64,000 bases of DNA, taken from the NCBI RefSeq assembly GCF_009176725.1, contig NZ_AP020337.1, positions 3,100,001 to 3,164,000 of the forward strand. The letters run 5' to 3'. The number at the start of each line of letters is the position of its first letter. Positions within the stretch are counted from its first letter, which is position 1. The stretch is from Pseudomonas sp. KUIN-1. Its GTDB lineage: Bacteria > Pseudomonadota > Gammaproteobacteria > Pseudomonadales > Pseudomonadaceae. A program made the position numbers and the translations under genes. The notes beneath the pieces are model-generated. The model had not been told where the DNA came from and did no database searches. It saw nothing but the letters and a program-made list of their open reading frames with translations. This document shows, one piece after another, positions 1 to 9,802 of this stretch.

Positions 1-263
1 TCGGGTCGCTGCTGAAGGCTACTGAGCCACTGTTCGTCGTAGTTGCCACTGCTGAGCAACTTGATTTCCAGGTTGCGCGGGTCGCGCAACAGTTCTGCCT
101 GCAACTGGCCGACCACGCCGTGTTTGAGCCCGAACAGCAGTAACAGCGGGGCGATGACGGCGACCAGCGAAGCCGCAATGCATAGCGACACTTTGCGGTC
201 ATGCCACAAGTCTGCAATGGCCAGGTTTGCCAGAAGGCCGAGGCGCTCAAAGGGACGTTTCAA
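1..263 (-). CDS. FtsX/MacB-like ABC transporter permease, N-terminal part only (cut by window edge)
   Basis: The 87 visible codons give a basic N-terminus followed by one hydrophobic segment at about residues 26-46 (IAASLVAVIAPLLLLFG), then a soluble stretch. This is the usual start of an FtsX/MacB-type permease, with one membrane helix before a large periplasmic domain. The reading frame opens at a TTG (263) that overlaps the end of the ATPase gene, and an in-frame TGA lies three codons upstream, so the start must be this TTG or later. It should be the membrane partner of the ATPase just before it. The rest of the gene lies outside the window, so the family call rests on context and this one helix. 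Confidence 0.6.
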   Translation of the reverse strand, partial: MKRPFERLGLLANLAIADLWHDRKVSLCIAASLVAVIAPLLLLFGLKHGVVGQLQAELLRDPRNLEIKLLSSGNYDEQWLSSLQQRP

Positions 264-939
264 AACGCGTCACTCCAGGCAGGCTGACGGCATTCAAACG
301 GGTGATGCCAAAGCTGTTCACCAGTTGCCAATCGTGCGAAACAATAAGAGCACTCAAACCCAGCTCAGCGACCAGGCCCAATAACAACTCGAACAGCTGC
401 CGAGCGTTATGTGGATCCAGGGCAGCTGTAGGTTCGTCGGCGAGTATCAGGCGCGGCTGATGGGCAATGGCGCGCACGCAGGCCACGCGTTGACGTTCGC
501 CGATAGACAGAGCCTGGGGAAATTGGTCCAGCAACGTCTCCAGGTGCAGCGCAGCAATGGCTCTTTCAACGTGATCACTTTTGCTGGCCAGCCCCAGTAG
601 CCGACGGGGCAGGTTGATGTTGTCCCGGGCGTTGAGAAACGGCAGCAGTCCGCCGCTTTGCAGAACAAAGCCCAATGATCGCGCTCTTACATCAGCCAGT
701 GCAGGTTGATCATCAGCCTTAAGCAAAGCTGCGATGTCCATACCATCAAGGCAATAGTGCGCGACGCTTTCAGGCGCCAACAGCAAACCAAGAGCCTCAA
801 GCAGGGTGCTCTTGCCGCACCCACTTTCGCCGGTAATCGCCACGACCTGCCCACGAGTCAGACTCAGCTCGGGCAGCTGTACCCGATGTGCCTGTACGCC
901 GCTCCCTCGCTGCACATTCAGTCCTTTGATCTGGAGCAT
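247..939 (-). CDS. ABC transporter ATP-binding protein, LolD/MacB type
   Basis: This 230-residue ATPase has a Walker A motif (GESGCGKST), a slightly unusual signature (LSIGERQRV instead of LSGGERQRV), a Walker B motif (LILADEPTAALD) and a switch histidine (IVSHD). The size and sequence style match the LolD/FtsE/MacB group, which energises FtsX-type permeases in mechanotransmission rather than substrate import. It starts one base after the stop of the VWA gene and its end overlaps the permease start, so all three are co-translated. It is probably the motor that couples the srf cluster to the envelope. The direct partner assignment is inference from position. Confidence 0.85.
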   Translation of the reverse strand: MLQIKGLNVQRGSGVQAHRVQLPELSLTRGQVVAITGESGCGKSTLLEALGLLLAPESVAHYCLDGMDIAALLKADDQPALADVRARSLGFVLQSGGLLPFLNARDNINLPRRLLGLASKSDHVERAIAALHLETLLDQFPQALSIGERQRVACVRAIAHQPRLILADEPTAALDPHNARQLFELLLGLVAELGLSALIVSHDWQLVNSFGITRLNAVSLPGVTRFETSL

Positions 940-940
940 G

Positions 941-2932
941 TCAGGGCATCATTTCCAGTGGCACCGGATAAACATTGTCACGGGCATCACTACCCTCGGC
1001 CAACGGCACCCAGCGGTCCACATCTGCGTTGTATACCTGGTAATGGCGCAGCTTGGTCGACAGGGTACGGATGAATTTCTCCTGAGCGAGACCATCCCAG
1101 CTTTTCCAGGTTTCTTCATCGAGGTTGAGGACTTCACTGTGGTACGGCAAATCGTCCAGATATTCCCCCAACACACCCAGTTCCGAGAGCTTGGCAGTAC
1201 CGTCCTGCTTGAGCTGATTGGGATCTGTACCCATCGTGGCGGCGACCGAGCGTAACCGCTCGAACATTTCGCTTGGGGAGATCAGGCCTTCGTTGGCGGC
1301 ATCAAGGATTTTCTTGAGCACATCACTGAGGTCGCTGAGCTGTGATTTGGTCAGCAAAACCCGCACATCGGTAGTGGGGACGTTCTGCTTGATCGGGTCG
1401 CGGTCGGCGATCCACGCCTGAAAAACCGGTGGTGCCTGGCTGCCGGTCTTTTCTCCGAGATAGGCCAAGCGCATGGCATGACCAATCAGAGCAGCATCAT
1501 CGAGCATTTTCTGCTCGGCAGGCGCAGCCTTGGAGTTCAATGCACTTCCAATAGCGTCGTCGCCCATGTAGGCGGCTTTGACCTGACCGGTGATTGCGCT
1601 GGCCAGCGCGTCGACCTTGCTGCCAAAGGCATCCAGATCACCTGCATCAACCGGGTAATAAAGCGAGGTGTTGGTGCCCGTGTAAGTGGACAACGCCTGA
1701 TACTGCGCCTCTGCCTTGGCGTGGTCCTTGGCACCTGCCGCCGTTTTCAGGTGCAGGGTGTAAATGGCGACGCCCGGGTTGCTGGCTTCGATCCGTACCT
1801 GCTCCGCGTTCAGCCCGGTCCCGGACAGCTTGTCATCGCCATCCAGAGCGCCGGCATCGGTGATCAATACCACATAGCGCGCACCGAATGGGCTCCAGTC
1901 GACCTTGTCGATGGCTTGCATGACACCGGCGTAGGAGTCTTCATTGAAGCTCTTGCTCGACACTTTGGCCTGTTTCAGGTCCGCGGCTTTGGCAAGGAAA
2001 TCCGCACCGTCTTTTACGGTGTTGGGGTCGGCATACATCTTGGTCACGTATTCCAGCCCTGGCACAGCCTGGGTACTGGAACGAAATGCCACCAGACCGA
2101 ACTTCACCTGCCGCCCGAGATTTTCCTTGGCAATCTGCGCGTATACCTTGCTGATCGCTTCTCGGGTCCGTTCGATGTACGGATCCATGGAAATAGTCGA
2201 GTCAATCACGAACACCACCGCGGCACTGAACTCTTTGAGCTGGCTGGTAGCGTTTGCCGCGGCCTGGCCCTGGTTCTGGCCCTGAGTCGTTCCGGTCTGC
2301 GCTTGTTGAGCAGCTAAAGCTGCATCGGCCTTACTTACTGAAGCCACATTCAGGATGCGAGTGCGAAAACCCGCTTCGGTCATGACTTCTTCGCCGCTGA
2401 GAACCGGCAGCAAATAAAACTGCTTCTGCATGTCGATGAAGTATTCCGGCTCCTGGGCCAGTACACCCGGCGCCGGCGCGCTTTGTTTGAGCTTGGCGCG
2501 TAACGGTGCGACAAGGCTCACCGGGTCTGGCGCGTCCAGAATGCTCTCAAGCGTTTTGCGTTCTTTGAAAAACATCAGCCGGTCGCGGTTGGCCGGGTTG
2601 GTGAACGCCAGGGTGAGCTGCATTTTCCAGTCGACGGTGCACGATGCTGGTAGCCATCCTGAGGTTTTACCAAAGCTGTCCGGCCCCACTTTGATCCACT
2701 CGGCATTGCCTGCATTGGCATGCTCGTAGACATAGAAACGACTAAAGGGAGGCTGCTCGGCACCGGCAGGGCCGCCAGCGGCTGCACTCATGTGGCAACC
2801 CGGAGTCGTCAGCACGCGCTGGAACAGAGTCTTTTTACCTTCCTGCAACAACGGTTTGTCGGCCGCCGAGGCCCAGCCGGCCCCCAGGCACGCGCAGGCT
2901 ATGAGGGTCAGTGAAAAATTGCGCACTGTCAC
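941..2932 (-). CDS. Secreted von Willebrand factor A domain protein of the srf cluster
   Basis: The 663-residue protein starts with a signal peptide (residues 1-23, ending ASA-AD) and is therefore periplasmic or exported. A VWA domain begins near residue 238. Its metal-ion-dependent adhesion site reads DSTIS (244-248), so the third position is Thr rather than the usual Ser. A Gln/Ala-rich linker (about 205-230) separates it from a roughly 200-residue N-terminal domain, and the C-terminal 200 residues are helical and unassigned. The GTG start overlaps the stop of the preceding membrane gene by four bases. VWA domains bind protein ligands through a metal, so a scaffold or adhesion role is likely, but the ligand is unknown. 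Confidence 0.75.
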   Translation of the reverse strand: MTVRNFSLTLIACACLGAGWASAADKPLLQEGKKTLFQRVLTTPGCHMSAAAGGPAGAEQPPFSRFYVYEHANAGNAEWIKVGPDSFGKTSGWLPASCTVDWKMQLTLAFTNPANRDRLMFFKERKTLESILDAPDPVSLVAPLRAKLKQSAPAPGVLAQEPEYFIDMQKQFYLLPVLSGEEVMTEAGFRTRILNVASVSKADAALAAQQAQTGTTQGQNQGQAAANATSQLKEFSAAVVFVIDSTISMDPYIERTREAISKVYAQIAKENLGRQVKFGLVAFRSSTQAVPGLEYVTKMYADPNTVKDGADFLAKAADLKQAKVSSKSFNEDSYAGVMQAIDKVDWSPFGARYVVLITDAGALDGDDKLSGTGLNAEQVRIEASNPGVAIYTLHLKTAAGAKDHAKAEAQYQALSTYTGTNTSLYYPVDAGDLDAFGSKVDALASAITGQVKAAYMGDDAIGSALNSKAAPAEQKMLDDAALIGHAMRLAYLGEKTGSQAPPVFQAWIADRDPIKQNVPTTDVRVLLTKSQLSDLSDVLKKILDAANEGLISPSEMFERLRSVAATMGTDPNQLKQDGTAKLSELGVLGEYLDDLPYHSEVLNLDEETWKSWDGLAQEKFIRTLSTKLRHYQVYNADVDRWVPLAEGSDARDNVYPVPLEMMP

Positions 2933-3957
2933 GGCTTGAGCTCCTTCAGGCGCTGAGCGGCTTCTGCGTTGTCTGCCTGATAGCCCAGAATGGTTTCGTA
3001 CCAGTAAGCGGCAGTGGCGTTGTCAGGGGCGGTGAAACAAGCGCTGGGTTGCAGGTATTTAGGGTCGTACTCCCGCGCATAGGCCTGGGCCACTTCGACG
3101 TTGCCGGCCTGGGCGCGATTCGCGTAAAGGCGCTGGGCGACACCGCACTGCTTGTTGTTTTTGGCCAGACCGATGACGTTCAACAGGGTTGCGCTATCAG
3201 GCGCCTGCTTGATGCAGCCTTGAACAAAACTCAACTCGTTTTCGCTGTTTAACGCTTCTACGCTGCAGGGCGCAGCGGCAGCGGGAGCCACAACCGCAGG
3301 AGTTGTCATCGCAACGGCGGGCGCTGGCTCGGGGGCAGGTGCTTTTTTGAGCCAGAACCACAGGCCCGCCGCGATGATAGCGAGCAATGCCAGACCGATA
3401 ATCAGCAGCAATACCTTGCGGTTTTGGGTCTCGGGCGCCGGTGTCGGAGTGACTGGCTCGACAACCGGGTCCGGCAATGCCGGCTCGGCTGGTTCAGGCA
3501 ATGGCGACGAAGCAGGGTCCGCTACCGGAAGCACTGTTTGTGACGCCGCGGCGAGGCTGACGGTGGTTTGCGCGGCGCCGGGTCCAGTAGCACTACCCGC
3601 GCCGGACAGGGCCAGACCTTCCATCAGCTTCATCGGATTATCGTCTTCGCCGCTGCCATCTGGGTTGCGCAAACGAAAATTGAATACCCCGGTTGCCGAA
3701 TTCTGCAGAAGTGGGTCGACAATATCCGGACCTACCTCATGGCTAATCGAATCGCCTTGAGCGTCTTCCACAAAATGCTGGGCGAACCAGCAGGGCGCAT
3801 TGGCCCATTGCTGGTTGTGCTGCAGGTAGTAGTCGTCCTGGTTGCGCTGGATAGCAAATTCCAGATTGCCTGCATCATGCTCCCAGCCACGTACCTGGAG
3901 AAAGCCACAGCCGGGAACCGGACTTGCCAGCGGTGAGAGTTTGATTGTGATGGACAT
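2929..3957 (-). CDS. Single-span membrane protein of the srf cluster, cytoplasmic head and periplasmic helical tail
   Basis: This 342-residue protein has a soluble N-terminal domain of about 120 residues, a long Pro/Ala/Glu linker (120-178), one strong membrane helix (about 181-203) and a second Pro/Ala linker. The roughly 100-residue C-terminal region resembles TPR/Sel1-type helical repeats (for example NVIGLAKNNKQCGVAQRLY). The lysines after the helix and the lack of a signal peptide are compatible with either orientation. The likely arrangement is head inside and tail in the periplasm. It lies 3 bp after srfC and overlaps the VWA gene, so it is probably the membrane bridge between the cytoplasmic NTPases and the exported VWA protein. 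No named family was recognised. Confidence 0.65.
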   Translation of the reverse strand: MSITIKLSPLASPVPGCGFLQVRGWEHDAGNLEFAIQRNQDDYYLQHNQQWANAPCWFAQHFVEDAQGDSISHEVGPDIVDPLLQNSATGVFNFRLRNPDGSGEDDNPMKLMEGLALSGAGSATGPGAAQTTVSLAAASQTVLPVADPASSPLPEPAEPALPDPVVEPVTPTPAPETQNRKVLLLIIGLALLAIIAAGLWFWLKKAPAPEPAPAVAMTTPAVVAPAAAAPCSVEALNSENELSFVQGCIKQAPDSATLLNVIGLAKNNKQCGVAQRLYANRAQAGNVEVAQAYAREYDPKYLQPSACFTAPDNATAAYWYETILGYQADNAEAAQRLKELKP

Positions 3958-3960
3958 GAA

Positions 3961-6660
3961 TTATCTCGCTTTGAACGCCTGGATAACGCGGCCCATGGCC
4001 TCGTTTTGCTCAGGAGTTATTTCTTTGCCTTTGCGGTGACCGACGTTTTTCTGGGTATGAATGGCAATGCCAGAAATCCAGTCATCAGCGAAAATCACGC
4101 TCTGGTCGTCGGCTTGCGCTGCGAGGTGCGGGAAGCGACCTGGCATTTCCTTTTGATAAAAGGCAAACAACGGTTGTTTGGCACCCAGCAGGCCCGTTGG
4201 CCGTTGACCCGCCGGCTGGGCGGTGTGCCCGAACCAGGCGGCGAAGTCGTTGAGCAGCAGTTGCGCGGTCAGCACCTGGCGCTGCACCAGGTTTTCTCTG
4301 CGCACACCGCTCTGGGCACGTTTGAGCAGCGCGTTGCTGAGCTGCAACGGCAAGTCCAGGCGCTCGGCGCAGACCACCAGTTCCTTGACCAGCAGGGCGA
4401 TGGCCTCAGCGGGCAACTCCAGCAAGTCCAGCAGGTGCTGGCGCCGGCTGAGGTTTCGCAGGTGCGTTGCCCACAGGTCGAATGCCGCTCGGGCGAAGCG
4501 GTGTTCGTGGCTCTGGTATTGCGGCGCTACGGCCGCTGCTGCGGGCGTTTCAACCGTGGCAGTGGCTGCGATGGCCTCGCCGAATATGTCGTATTCCACT
4601 TCAGGCTTGCCGACAGCTTGCACCGCCGCAGTGGCTTCGCTGGCAGGGCTGCCGAAATCACCGTTCAGGTAAAGGTCGCGCAACTGCTGTTCTGGCAGCG
4701 CCATGTAACCGAGCAGTTCGCCAAGTACATGCTTACCGTGCGGCGTCGTCGCGAACGGACGGGCAATCATGTTGGCGATGACCTTCTTCTTGGCCCGTTC
4801 GTCTTCGCCACCGGCTTCGTAGTACTCCTCCAGGCGCGGCAGTAATTGCACCATCAACTCGTCCAGTTGCTCGGCAATACGCTGTAACTTGAAGTCGATG
4901 TTGGCGATCGGACTGAACGCCGAGCTGAAACGGGTCATGCCGCCGTCGTTCAGCGTAAGCATCGCTTGCCAGGCTTCCTGCGGCTCCGCCACATGGCGTT
5001 TGACCAGCTCACTGTTGCTGAACGCTTGTTGCAGAGCCTGTAGCGCAGTGTGCGATGAGTCGCTGTAAGCGCGTTCTTCACCGTCCGCCGCCAACTCGAT
5101 GAAGCTGGTCTTGAAGCGCGGCTTGCGCACAAGATAGGTGTTCTTGAATGGAGTGCTGCCCCATTGCTTCATCCAGTCTTCGTTGCCGAATCGCTCGATC
5201 ATGGTCAGTTTGAGCATGTTGTCGCAGCCTTCGGGAAACTGCACGGTCTCGCCGTTGAGCGCGCCGCCGATAAAGCCGTCACACATGGTCAACGCCCAGA
5301 TCAGCCCGCTGGCGCGGCCATCGCGCTGCTGGGGACTAGTGCCCTGGGTCTTGTCGATCCAGCTCTTGAGCACCGGACCGACGCTCACCACTTCGCTCTG
5401 CTTGAAGGTGCTGGTGCACATCACCAGCGCGTTCATTTCCTGCTCGTTGGTGTAACGTTCGAAAAGGTAGGCGACCTTGCCGCGCAGCAGCAGCCTGGCG
5501 ACCGGATTGTTGGCGGTGCCATTGCTGTCGACTTCGCTGGCCTCGTTGATGCTCATCAGCTTTTGGCGGCTGCGGTAGCCCGGGAAGTCGAGCAGATCGA
5601 CGCTGTTGACAATCGCGTTGGCCGGCTCGTTGTCCAGACGAAAAATAAGCTCGTTGGTAAGCGCCGCCAGTTCGGCCCTGTTCACCGACACGGCGGAGCG
5701 CAAGGTGCCCTCATGGGCCGGACGCACCTCTATGGGTGAATCCGCGCTGCCGCCAAGACGGCTGAGAATATCGACGTTGATGATGCTGTTGCTTTGCACC
5801 AGTTGCCCGTCGCGCTCGGTGACCAACGCGCTGATCGGCGCAAAAACTGTCTCTGCCAGCCCCAGGCGGTGCAGGGCGGAGGCCAGTTGTTCATAGGTTT
5901 CGGTCATTTTGCCGATACCGCCCCACAGCGGCTCGAACAACTGAGCGCGTTCACGCACCGACAGGCGCGGCGCCAGTTTGATCACGCAAGGCCAATAACG
6001 GGCGTTCAATGGGCGCATGGCGTTGGCGTAATGGTGCTCCAGGTAATCCCACAGCAGCACAACGTCGTCACTGCTAACGCCGGGTGTCGGAGCGGCTGCA
6101 GATTGCCCATCGAAACGCTGCAGAAGGGCATCGATCTGCGCGTCGGTGACTTGACTGTTCAGGCGCTGATGATCGAAGTCTTCAAACCAGGCGTTGGCCA
6201 GAATAATGGCGATCTCGACCTCGCGAAACAGACGCAACTCCACCGGAAACTGAGGGTCCAGGCTTGGCGCAGCAGTTCGCGTGAATCGCGTGACCAGGCC
6301 GGTCGCCTCCTTGCCGCCGCCCACCGGGTTCACGTGCTTGATGAAGTCCAGTTGCCGAGTACCCAGCCGGGTCAGCAACTGGCCTTTTTCGTCCGCCGCC
6401 AGGGCGGAAATCAGGTAGCTCTTGCCTGCCTGCGACAAACCGAAGAAGCCGATGCCCATGGGCGTCGTCGAGACCCGACCAAGGCTGCGGGACAGGTTGC
6501 GAGCACGGTGCAAGTCACGACTGAGGGCGTCGGCCTTGATGGCCACTTCCTCGACCTTTTCGGCCACATCGGCGACCCAGTCCAGGGCCAGGCCAGCACC
6601 GGTGTGAACGGATGTCCAGGCATGGGCGAGTTGTATCTGTCTGGTGGTCAGAGTAGTCAT
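3961..6660 (-). CDS. srfC: SrfC-like virulence factor, dynamin-like GTPase
   Basis: This 899-residue protein matches the SrfC family of Salmonella-type srfABC loci in size and position after srfB. A G1/P-loop (GLSQAGKS, residues 74-81) follows a conserved hydrophobic strand (MGIGFF), and a G3-like motif LLDFPG (DFPG at 358-361) lies far downstream, as in large dynamin-like GTPases that carry insertions. The remainder is mostly helical, with an Ala/Val-rich spacer near 680-720. The ATG at 6660 overlaps the srfB stop in an ATGA arrangement; an earlier in-frame start at 6690 would sit inside srfB. The family has been linked to virulence and cytotoxicity in enterobacteria. The GTPase role here is inferred from motifs. 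Confidence 0.85.
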   Translation of the reverse strand: MTTLTTRQIQLAHAWTSVHTGAGLALDWVADVAEKVEEVAIKADALSRDLHRARNLSRSLGRVSTTPMGIGFFGLSQAGKSYLISALAADEKGQLLTRLGTRQLDFIKHVNPVGGGKEATGLVTRFTRTAAPSLDPQFPVELRLFREVEIAIILANAWFEDFDHQRLNSQVTDAQIDALLQRFDGQSAAAPTPGVSSDDVVLLWDYLEHHYANAMRPLNARYWPCVIKLAPRLSVRERAQLFEPLWGGIGKMTETYEQLASALHRLGLAETVFAPISALVTERDGQLVQSNSIINVDILSRLGGSADSPIEVRPAHEGTLRSAVSVNRAELAALTNELIFRLDNEPANAIVNSVDLLDFPGYRSRQKLMSINEASEVDSNGTANNPVARLLLRGKVAYLFERYTNEQEMNALVMCTSTFKQSEVVSVGPVLKSWIDKTQGTSPQQRDGRASGLIWALTMCDGFIGGALNGETVQFPEGCDNMLKLTMIERFGNEDWMKQWGSTPFKNTYLVRKPRFKTSFIELAADGEERAYSDSSHTALQALQQAFSNSELVKRHVAEPQEAWQAMLTLNDGGMTRFSSAFSPIANIDFKLQRIAEQLDELMVQLLPRLEEYYEAGGEDERAKKKVIANMIARPFATTPHGKHVLGELLGYMALPEQQLRDLYLNGDFGSPASEATAAVQAVGKPEVEYDIFGEAIAATATVETPAAAAVAPQYQSHEHRFARAAFDLWATHLRNLSRRQHLLDLLELPAEAIALLVKELVVCAERLDLPLQLSNALLKRAQSGVRRENLVQRQVLTAQLLLNDFAAWFGHTAQPAGQRPTGLLGAKQPLFAFYQKEMPGRFPHLAAQADDQSVIFADDWISGIAIHTQKNVGHRKGKEITPEQNEAMGRVIQAFKAR

Positions 6661-9600
6661 TTCGGACTCACGCTCCCGCTGTCGAGCCAATAGTTGGAGG
6701 CACCACCTTCGGCGCTCAGCATGGTGTAGAGCTGTAGTTTCACGTCCTTGCGATCAAAGGACTCGCCGGTGTTGCTTTCGATGTTGTCGTCGATCACCAG
6801 GGTTTCGGCGATGATCTCTGCATCGCCACGGTCGGCATCTGCGCCATCGACGCGAAAACGCAGCAACAGGCAGGCTTCCTTGCCGTCCTTGGTCGGTTTG
6901 CCGACCAGTTTTCGCGTGCCGCGCTCGGTGAGTTCGATCAGATACAAGGGCGCCGCGACCCAACGCTCGGCGTTGAGCTGTCGATAGCCCAGGCGGGTTT
7001 TACCCAGCACCCGCAACTGCGGCCCGTCGAGTTGCGGCTCGTGCAATTGCAGGAATTCGTTGCCTTGCGCGTCGCTTTTGATCACATCGCGATAAAGCAT
7101 GTCGTGATCGATGACAAGATTGTTTTCGTCCAGTTTGCCGATATGGCGCATGGTCGAATACGGCTTGAGCCGGCCAACACTGAAATAGAAGTTCGACACT
7201 TTGCGCTGCTCGCTGAGCAGGCATAGCATCGCGCCGACCGCAGCCGTGCTCTTGGGATCGTCAATCTGGCCATTGCGGTGGAAGGGGTACCACCCGCCGG
7301 TACGATAACCGTTCATGGGCACGATGCGCCCTGGTGGCAGCGGCACTTTGCGGCGTATATAAGCCTGCACGCCTGGCAGGCGCGAAGGGCGGCCGGTCAG
7401 CAGCAGCGCGTCGCAAGGGTACTGGAAGACCACTTCGCACAATGCATCAAGGATCTTGCTCAGGTTGATCTGGCCTTTGAGGAACGCCCGATGAATGGCA
7501 GGCAGATCGATACGCAGCACGACCTGACCCAGCTCGAAGCCATCACGGCCACCATCAATGCGTCGAACGCCACCGGCCACGTATTCGCGAATACGTTCAC
7601 TGATCGCATCTCTTTCCAGCAAATCAGCAAAGAGGTAGTCGTGAACCGGGCTTGGCAATTCAGGGTCGTAAGTTTCGTAGTCCTTGAGCAAGCGCAGGCC
7701 CAGTGGCACGAACACTTGCAGGTTGAGCTGTTGGCGCAGGATGGCTTCCTGAGCGCTGGTGCTTTCGTCGCCGCACAGTCGCGACAGGAGCGAGCGCGGT
7801 GAAACCACACCAAAATCCCTGAGCGCTTGTTCCAAGGCAGGCAATACGAACCGCTGGATGATGTCCAGCAAGATGTCATCGCCAGCGACCTTGAAGCTGT
7901 CACGAAAGCGCTGCTCGGGGATGATCGAAACGTTGCTTCCGCTGGCCTGTTCTGCACCGCGTTCCAGTGAGTAATCCGTAATGACCAGGTCGGTGGTGCC
8001 GCCGCCAATATCGATAGTCGCCAGCGTCAGGTGTTCGCGATTGGCCTTTTCCGGGCGTGCCAGCGTGTCGAAGAACTCTTGTGCATGGCCGGCAAAGTTT
8101 TCGCGAATCTCGGTGTACAGGTAGACGAGCTGACCGCACGTCGCTTCATCCCACTCCACTTTTATGCGCGGCAGCGGCACACGAGGCGCGGGTACTGGCG
8201 AATTCAGCCCCTTGGCTTTACTCGGGTCGAGGTCACCTTCGTGCCACCCCATGCATTTCCAGACCAGCGCCAGCGCCTGAAGCAGCCGGTCGTTTAGCAG
8301 GCTGCGTTCTACCTGCGGCATTCCCGGCGGTACTGTCAGGATGATGCTGGACAACTGACGAGGGCGTTGGGTGTGCCCCATGCGCGTGCGTTGTGCCGGG
8401 CTGTTGATTTGCAACAGCGCTTGCGTCAGCACCTCGGCGAGCATGAAGGTCATCAGCGAGCTGCGCGAGTATTGCGGGGAGAACGCAGGCAGGCGGTCGT
8501 CCTCATTCTTGAGTTTGTAAAACGCCTGGCCGAGTTTGGTGATCTTGTGCGAGAACGGTGCGGCAGTAGCTTTGGGCTCGCTGTCGGTCTGCACGTAGGA
8601 ATTGTTGAATCGCCAACCGTGGGTGTAGGCGTTTTCGTCCCACAGATAGCGTTTGGGACTCGACAGGCCGGTAGAGCCCTCAGTACCACGCCGACGGCCA
8701 GACAACCGCCCGGCTTCGACGCCGACACGAGCAATCGTCGGCCACTGAAACGCATCATGCCGGCCACTCTGGACCGAGAAGTTTTCCTTGCCGAACGACG
8801 CCTGGGCAAACTCCACGCGGCTTTCGAACGGCTGGCTGTAGACCCGCTCAGGGTTGACCAGATCGCGAATCTGCAGGATGTAGTTGTGCTTCATCCCATC
8901 GCCGGACTGCCCGTGGTTCTCGATCAGAATGCCGCAGGTACGCGAGTTGCCTACGTCCAGCACCAGATCCACCTGAATCGGCAGGTCTATGGAGTCTGCG
9001 CCATTGGCGGCCAGCTTTATTTCCGGGACGACAACGCGTGCCGGTTCACTGCTGCGCTGCTCAGGAATAGGCTTGGCCATGAGGCTCAGCAGGTTGAGGT
9101 AGTGGCCGATATGCCGCTGCTCGACCAACTCTTCTTCAACATCTTCGCTGGGGCGATGCCGGTTGCCTTCACGATAGATTTCCGCCAACCAGTCCTGCAC
9201 CCATTTCTGGTCCAGAAACCAGCGGCTCTGACGCGCGTGGCACGCCAGGCGGAAGGACGAGCCGGCATTTATGTCGTCCCGGGTCGGTGCCAGGTATTGC
9301 ATGCCCGTCGCCGACGCCATCGCACGCGTGTCGAATGCCAGTGTCAGGCGGTGGGTGTTGCCATCGACATCAGGCTGTTCAAGCTCGATCAGACGAACAC
9401 GTGCCCAATTGGTCGGACCTTCGTCGTAACGCTCTGGCGGCAAAAAACGAAACACCGGTGCTGGCATCCATAGGCCATCCAGCAATTTGAAACTGGACTG
9501 CATGCCCAGCGTGAGGTCTTCGTCATCGACTTCGCTGACCAGGCGTTCCTGAGCCTGCGATTGCGCCAACCGCTCACCGGACTGGTTGGCGGTGCCCACC

Positions 9601-9791
9601 GGCCCGAAGTGGAAGTACTGCTTGGTTTCCTGGTTCTGCAGCAGACGCGCGATGAGCGTATTGCCCATTTTCGCGAAACGTCCGGCAGGCTCGTTACGCA
9701 GATCAAGTTTGACGGCGAAGTCCAGAAACTGGATTCCGCTGTCATTGATCAGGTGAACGGTGTCTTCAAATTGCGTCAGTTCTGGCAGCAT
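6657..9791 (-). CDS. srfB: SrfB-like virulence factor with actin/Hsp70-type ATPase motifs
   Basis: The 1044-residue length is typical of SrfB. Three motifs of the actin/Hsp70/hexokinase fold occur in the right order: a phosphate-1 loop LVLDVGNSRTC (DVGNSRTC at 279-286), a phosphate-2 loop TIDIGGGTTDL (594-601) and an adenosine-type motif LLLTGRPSRLPG (797-808). The first 270 residues form a separate N-terminal region without recognised motifs. The gene sits between srfA (11 bp upstream) and srfC (4-base overlap). The family name comes from SsrB-regulated factor B in Salmonella. ATP binding is strongly suggested by the motifs, but the cellular task of SrfB is not established. Confidence 0.88.
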   Translation of the reverse strand: MLPELTQFEDTVHLINDSGIQFLDFAVKLDLRNEPAGRFAKMGNTLIARLLQNQETKQYFHFGPVGTANQSGERLAQSQAQERLVSEVDDEDLTLGMQSSFKLLDGLWMPAPVFRFLPPERYDEGPTNWARVRLIELEQPDVDGNTHRLTLAFDTRAMASATGMQYLAPTRDDINAGSSFRLACHARQSRWFLDQKWVQDWLAEIYREGNRHRPSEDVEEELVEQRHIGHYLNLLSLMAKPIPEQRSSEPARVVVPEIKLAANGADSIDLPIQVDLVLDVGNSRTCGILIENHGQSGDGMKHNYILQIRDLVNPERVYSQPFESRVEFAQASFGKENFSVQSGRHDAFQWPTIARVGVEAGRLSGRRRGTEGSTGLSSPKRYLWDENAYTHGWRFNNSYVQTDSEPKATAAPFSHKITKLGQAFYKLKNEDDRLPAFSPQYSRSSLMTFMLAEVLTQALLQINSPAQRTRMGHTQRPRQLSSIILTVPPGMPQVERSLLNDRLLQALALVWKCMGWHEGDLDPSKAKGLNSPVPAPRVPLPRIKVEWDEATCGQLVYLYTEIRENFAGHAQEFFDTLARPEKANREHLTLATIDIGGGTTDLVITDYSLERGAEQASGSNVSIIPEQRFRDSFKVAGDDILLDIIQRFVLPALEQALRDFGVVSPRSLLSRLCGDESTSAQEAILRQQLNLQVFVPLGLRLLKDYETYDPELPSPVHDYLFADLLERDAISERIREYVAGGVRRIDGGRDGFELGQVVLRIDLPAIHRAFLKGQINLSKILDALCEVVFQYPCDALLLTGRPSRLPGVQAYIRRKVPLPPGRIVPMNGYRTGGWYPFHRNGQIDDPKSTAAVGAMLCLLSEQRKVSNFYFSVGRLKPYSTMRHIGKLDENNLVIDHDMLYRDVIKSDAQGNEFLQLHEPQLDGPQLRVLGKTRLGYRQLNAERWVAAPLYLIELTERGTRKLVGKPTKDGKEACLLLRFRVDGADADRGDAEIIAETLVIDDNIESNTGESFDRKDVKLQLYTMLSAEGGASNYWLDSGSVSPK

Positions 9792-9802
9792 GGGTACAGC
9801 CT

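Noticed and set aside
1478..2317. 279-codon frame opposite the VWA gene
   Set aside because: The VWA protein has a signal peptide, a MIDAS motif and operon overlaps; the opposite frame has none of these.
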